Below are positions 5,537-6,320 of a DNA stretch of 6,320 bases, one piece after another. A program made the position numbers and the translations under genes. The notes beneath the pieces were generated by a model. The model ran no database searches. It had not been told where the DNA came from and was given only the letters and a program-made list of their open reading frames with translations. Positions within the stretch are counted from its first letter, which is position 1; every line of letters begins with the position of its first letter. This stretch comes from Paracoccaceae bacterium (GTDB taxonomy: Bacteria > Pseudomonadota > Alphaproteobacteria > Rhodobacterales > Rhodobacteraceae): assembly GCA_024304875.1 (NCBI GenBank), contig JAMWZF010000081.1:1-6320 (forward strand), written 5' to 3'.

Positions 5537-6320
5537 GTGGCGACCCTGGAATTCTTCGCGACCGGCGACGAGATCGGCACCTACGGGAGCCTGTCGTCAT
5601 CGGGCAACTCCAACGGCGTGAAGCTGACCCTTCACGACGTGGAGCCGCTTGGCACCATGAACGACGTCTTCCGCATCGTCGTGACCCAGGTCAACGACGG
5701 ACAGGACGCCCTGACCAACGGCCAGTGGGTCTCGATCTACAGCTATCCCGACGGCGCCCTCGTGGTGTCGAACCTCAACCCCCAGCACGACCAGTTCCAG
5801 GGCCGCGCCTCCTCGGGCGATCACCAGGTCTTCACCAGCCAGAAGATATTCTTCGATCTCAACGGCATCCCGCCTTCGGGAGATGTGAGGTACGGGCCGG
5901 GCCTGCATCCGCTGCGCAGCGAACAGCTGAAGTTCGAGAGCTTCGCCTCGGACCCGCCGACCTTCCCCTGCTTTGCCCTCGGCACGCTCATCGACTGCCC
6001 CGGCGGCCCCCGCCCGATCGAAACCCTGCGCGCCGGCGACCTGGTGCAGACGCTGGACAACGGACCGCGCCCCCTGGCCTGGGTGGGACGGCGCAGCATC
6101 ACGGCCCGCGGGCCGCTGGCGCCCATCGAGATCGCTGCGGGTGCGCTGGGAAACCACAGGGCGCTGGTGGTGTCGCCGCAGCACCGGATGCTGCTGCGGG
6201 GCTGGCAGGCCGAGATGCTGTTCGGAGAACCCGAGGTGCTGGTCGCCGCCCGTCACCTGGTCAACGACACGACGATCCGCCGCGTGCCGGATGGTTCGGT
6301 GACCTACCTGCATATCCTGT
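5537..6320 (+). CDS. Hint_2 (hedgehog/intein-type) domain protein, partial at 3' end
   Basis: The frame is open through the right window edge (261 codons visible). Residues from Cys145 onward match the Hint_2 family common in Rhodobacterales: CFALGTLIDCPGGPRPIETL (145-164), then RAGDLVQTLDNG (165-176), PLAWVGRRSI (179-188), HRALVVSPQHRMLL (207-220, with SPQH at 213-216 in the place of the hedgehog/intein TxxH) and a YLHIL segment at the edge. Hint folds perform autocatalytic N-S acyl shift at the first Cys; activity in this family is mostly untested. Residues 1-140 are Gly/Asn/Asp-rich, probably beta-strand, and I do not recognise them. No signal peptide is evident. There is no suitable ATG: GTG at 5537 gives the N-terminus MATLEFFATG. 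An in-frame GTG at 5519 would add six residues but has G-runs too close for a normal ribosome site. The frame stays open further upstream, so the start is uncertain. Confidence 0.88.
   Translation, partial: MATLEFFATGDEIGTYGSLSSSGNSNGVKLTLHDVEPLGTMNDVFRIVVTQVNDGQDALTNGQWVSIYSYPDGALVVSNLNPQHDQFQGRASSGDHQVFTSQKIFFDLNGIPPSGDVRYGPGLHPLRSEQLKFESFASDPPTFPCFALGTLIDCPGGPRPIETLRAGDLVQTLDNGPRPLAWVGRRSITARGPLAPIEIAAGALGNHRALVVSPQHRMLLRGWQAEMLFGEPEVLVAARHLVNDTTIRRVPDGSVTYLHIL

Noticed and set aside
5597..6313. 238-codon minus-strand frame opposite the Hint gene
   Set aside because: The plus strand encodes clear Hint_2 motifs. The antisense frame has low-complexity composition and no family features.

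Overview
The window is GC-rich, densely coded chromosomal DNA. It most likely comes from an alphaproteobacterium of the Rhodobacterales (Paracoccaceae/Roseobacter type). The grounds are the GatB sequence type, the alphaproteobacterial RNase D with an HRDC domain, the BolA and J-domain protein pair, and a Hint_2 (hedgehog/intein-type) protein, a family abundant in that order. This placement is inferred from protein character only. No mobile element, tRNA, rRNA or CRISPR array was seen, and no stretch over 300 bases lacks a gene.

Layout from left to right. (1) Bases 1-1409, minus strand: two tandem paralogous SLT-type (lysozyme-fold) proteins. The upstream copy is a predicted lipoprotein. The downstream copy has a cleavable Sec signal and runs off the left edge. 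(2) 1410-1567: divergent promoter region. (3) 1568-3085, plus: gatB, the B subunit of the tRNA-dependent amidotransferase. (4) 3090-3344, minus: a BolA-family protein, convergent with gatB, with only 4 bases between the stop codons and a hairpin covering both stops. (5) 3345-3418: a 74-base divergent promoter region centred on the AT-rich palindrome GTTTAAAC. (6) 3419-4048, plus: a protein with an N-terminal Cys/His cluster and a C-terminal J domain. (7) 4049-4129: convergent gap without a convincing terminator. (8) 4130-5287, minus: rnd (ribonuclease D). (9) 5288-5536: divergent intergenic region of 249 bases with a candidate rnd promoter. (10) 5537 to the right edge, plus: a Hint_2-domain protein with an uncharacterised N-terminal domain, truncated by the window.

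Apart from the SLT pair, every gene points opposite to its neighbours, so most are probably transcribed alone. The functions are largely housekeeping: tRNA-dependent Gln/Asn synthesis, RNA processing, Fe-S/iron-related BolA, a co-chaperone, and cell-wall turnover. I do not see a new multi-gene system. The points most worth a second look are the SLT paralogues with different export signals and an identical four-cysteine framework, the Hint protein with its unknown N-terminal domain, the Cys/His J-domain protein divergent from bolA, and the compact regulatory elements between opposed genes.
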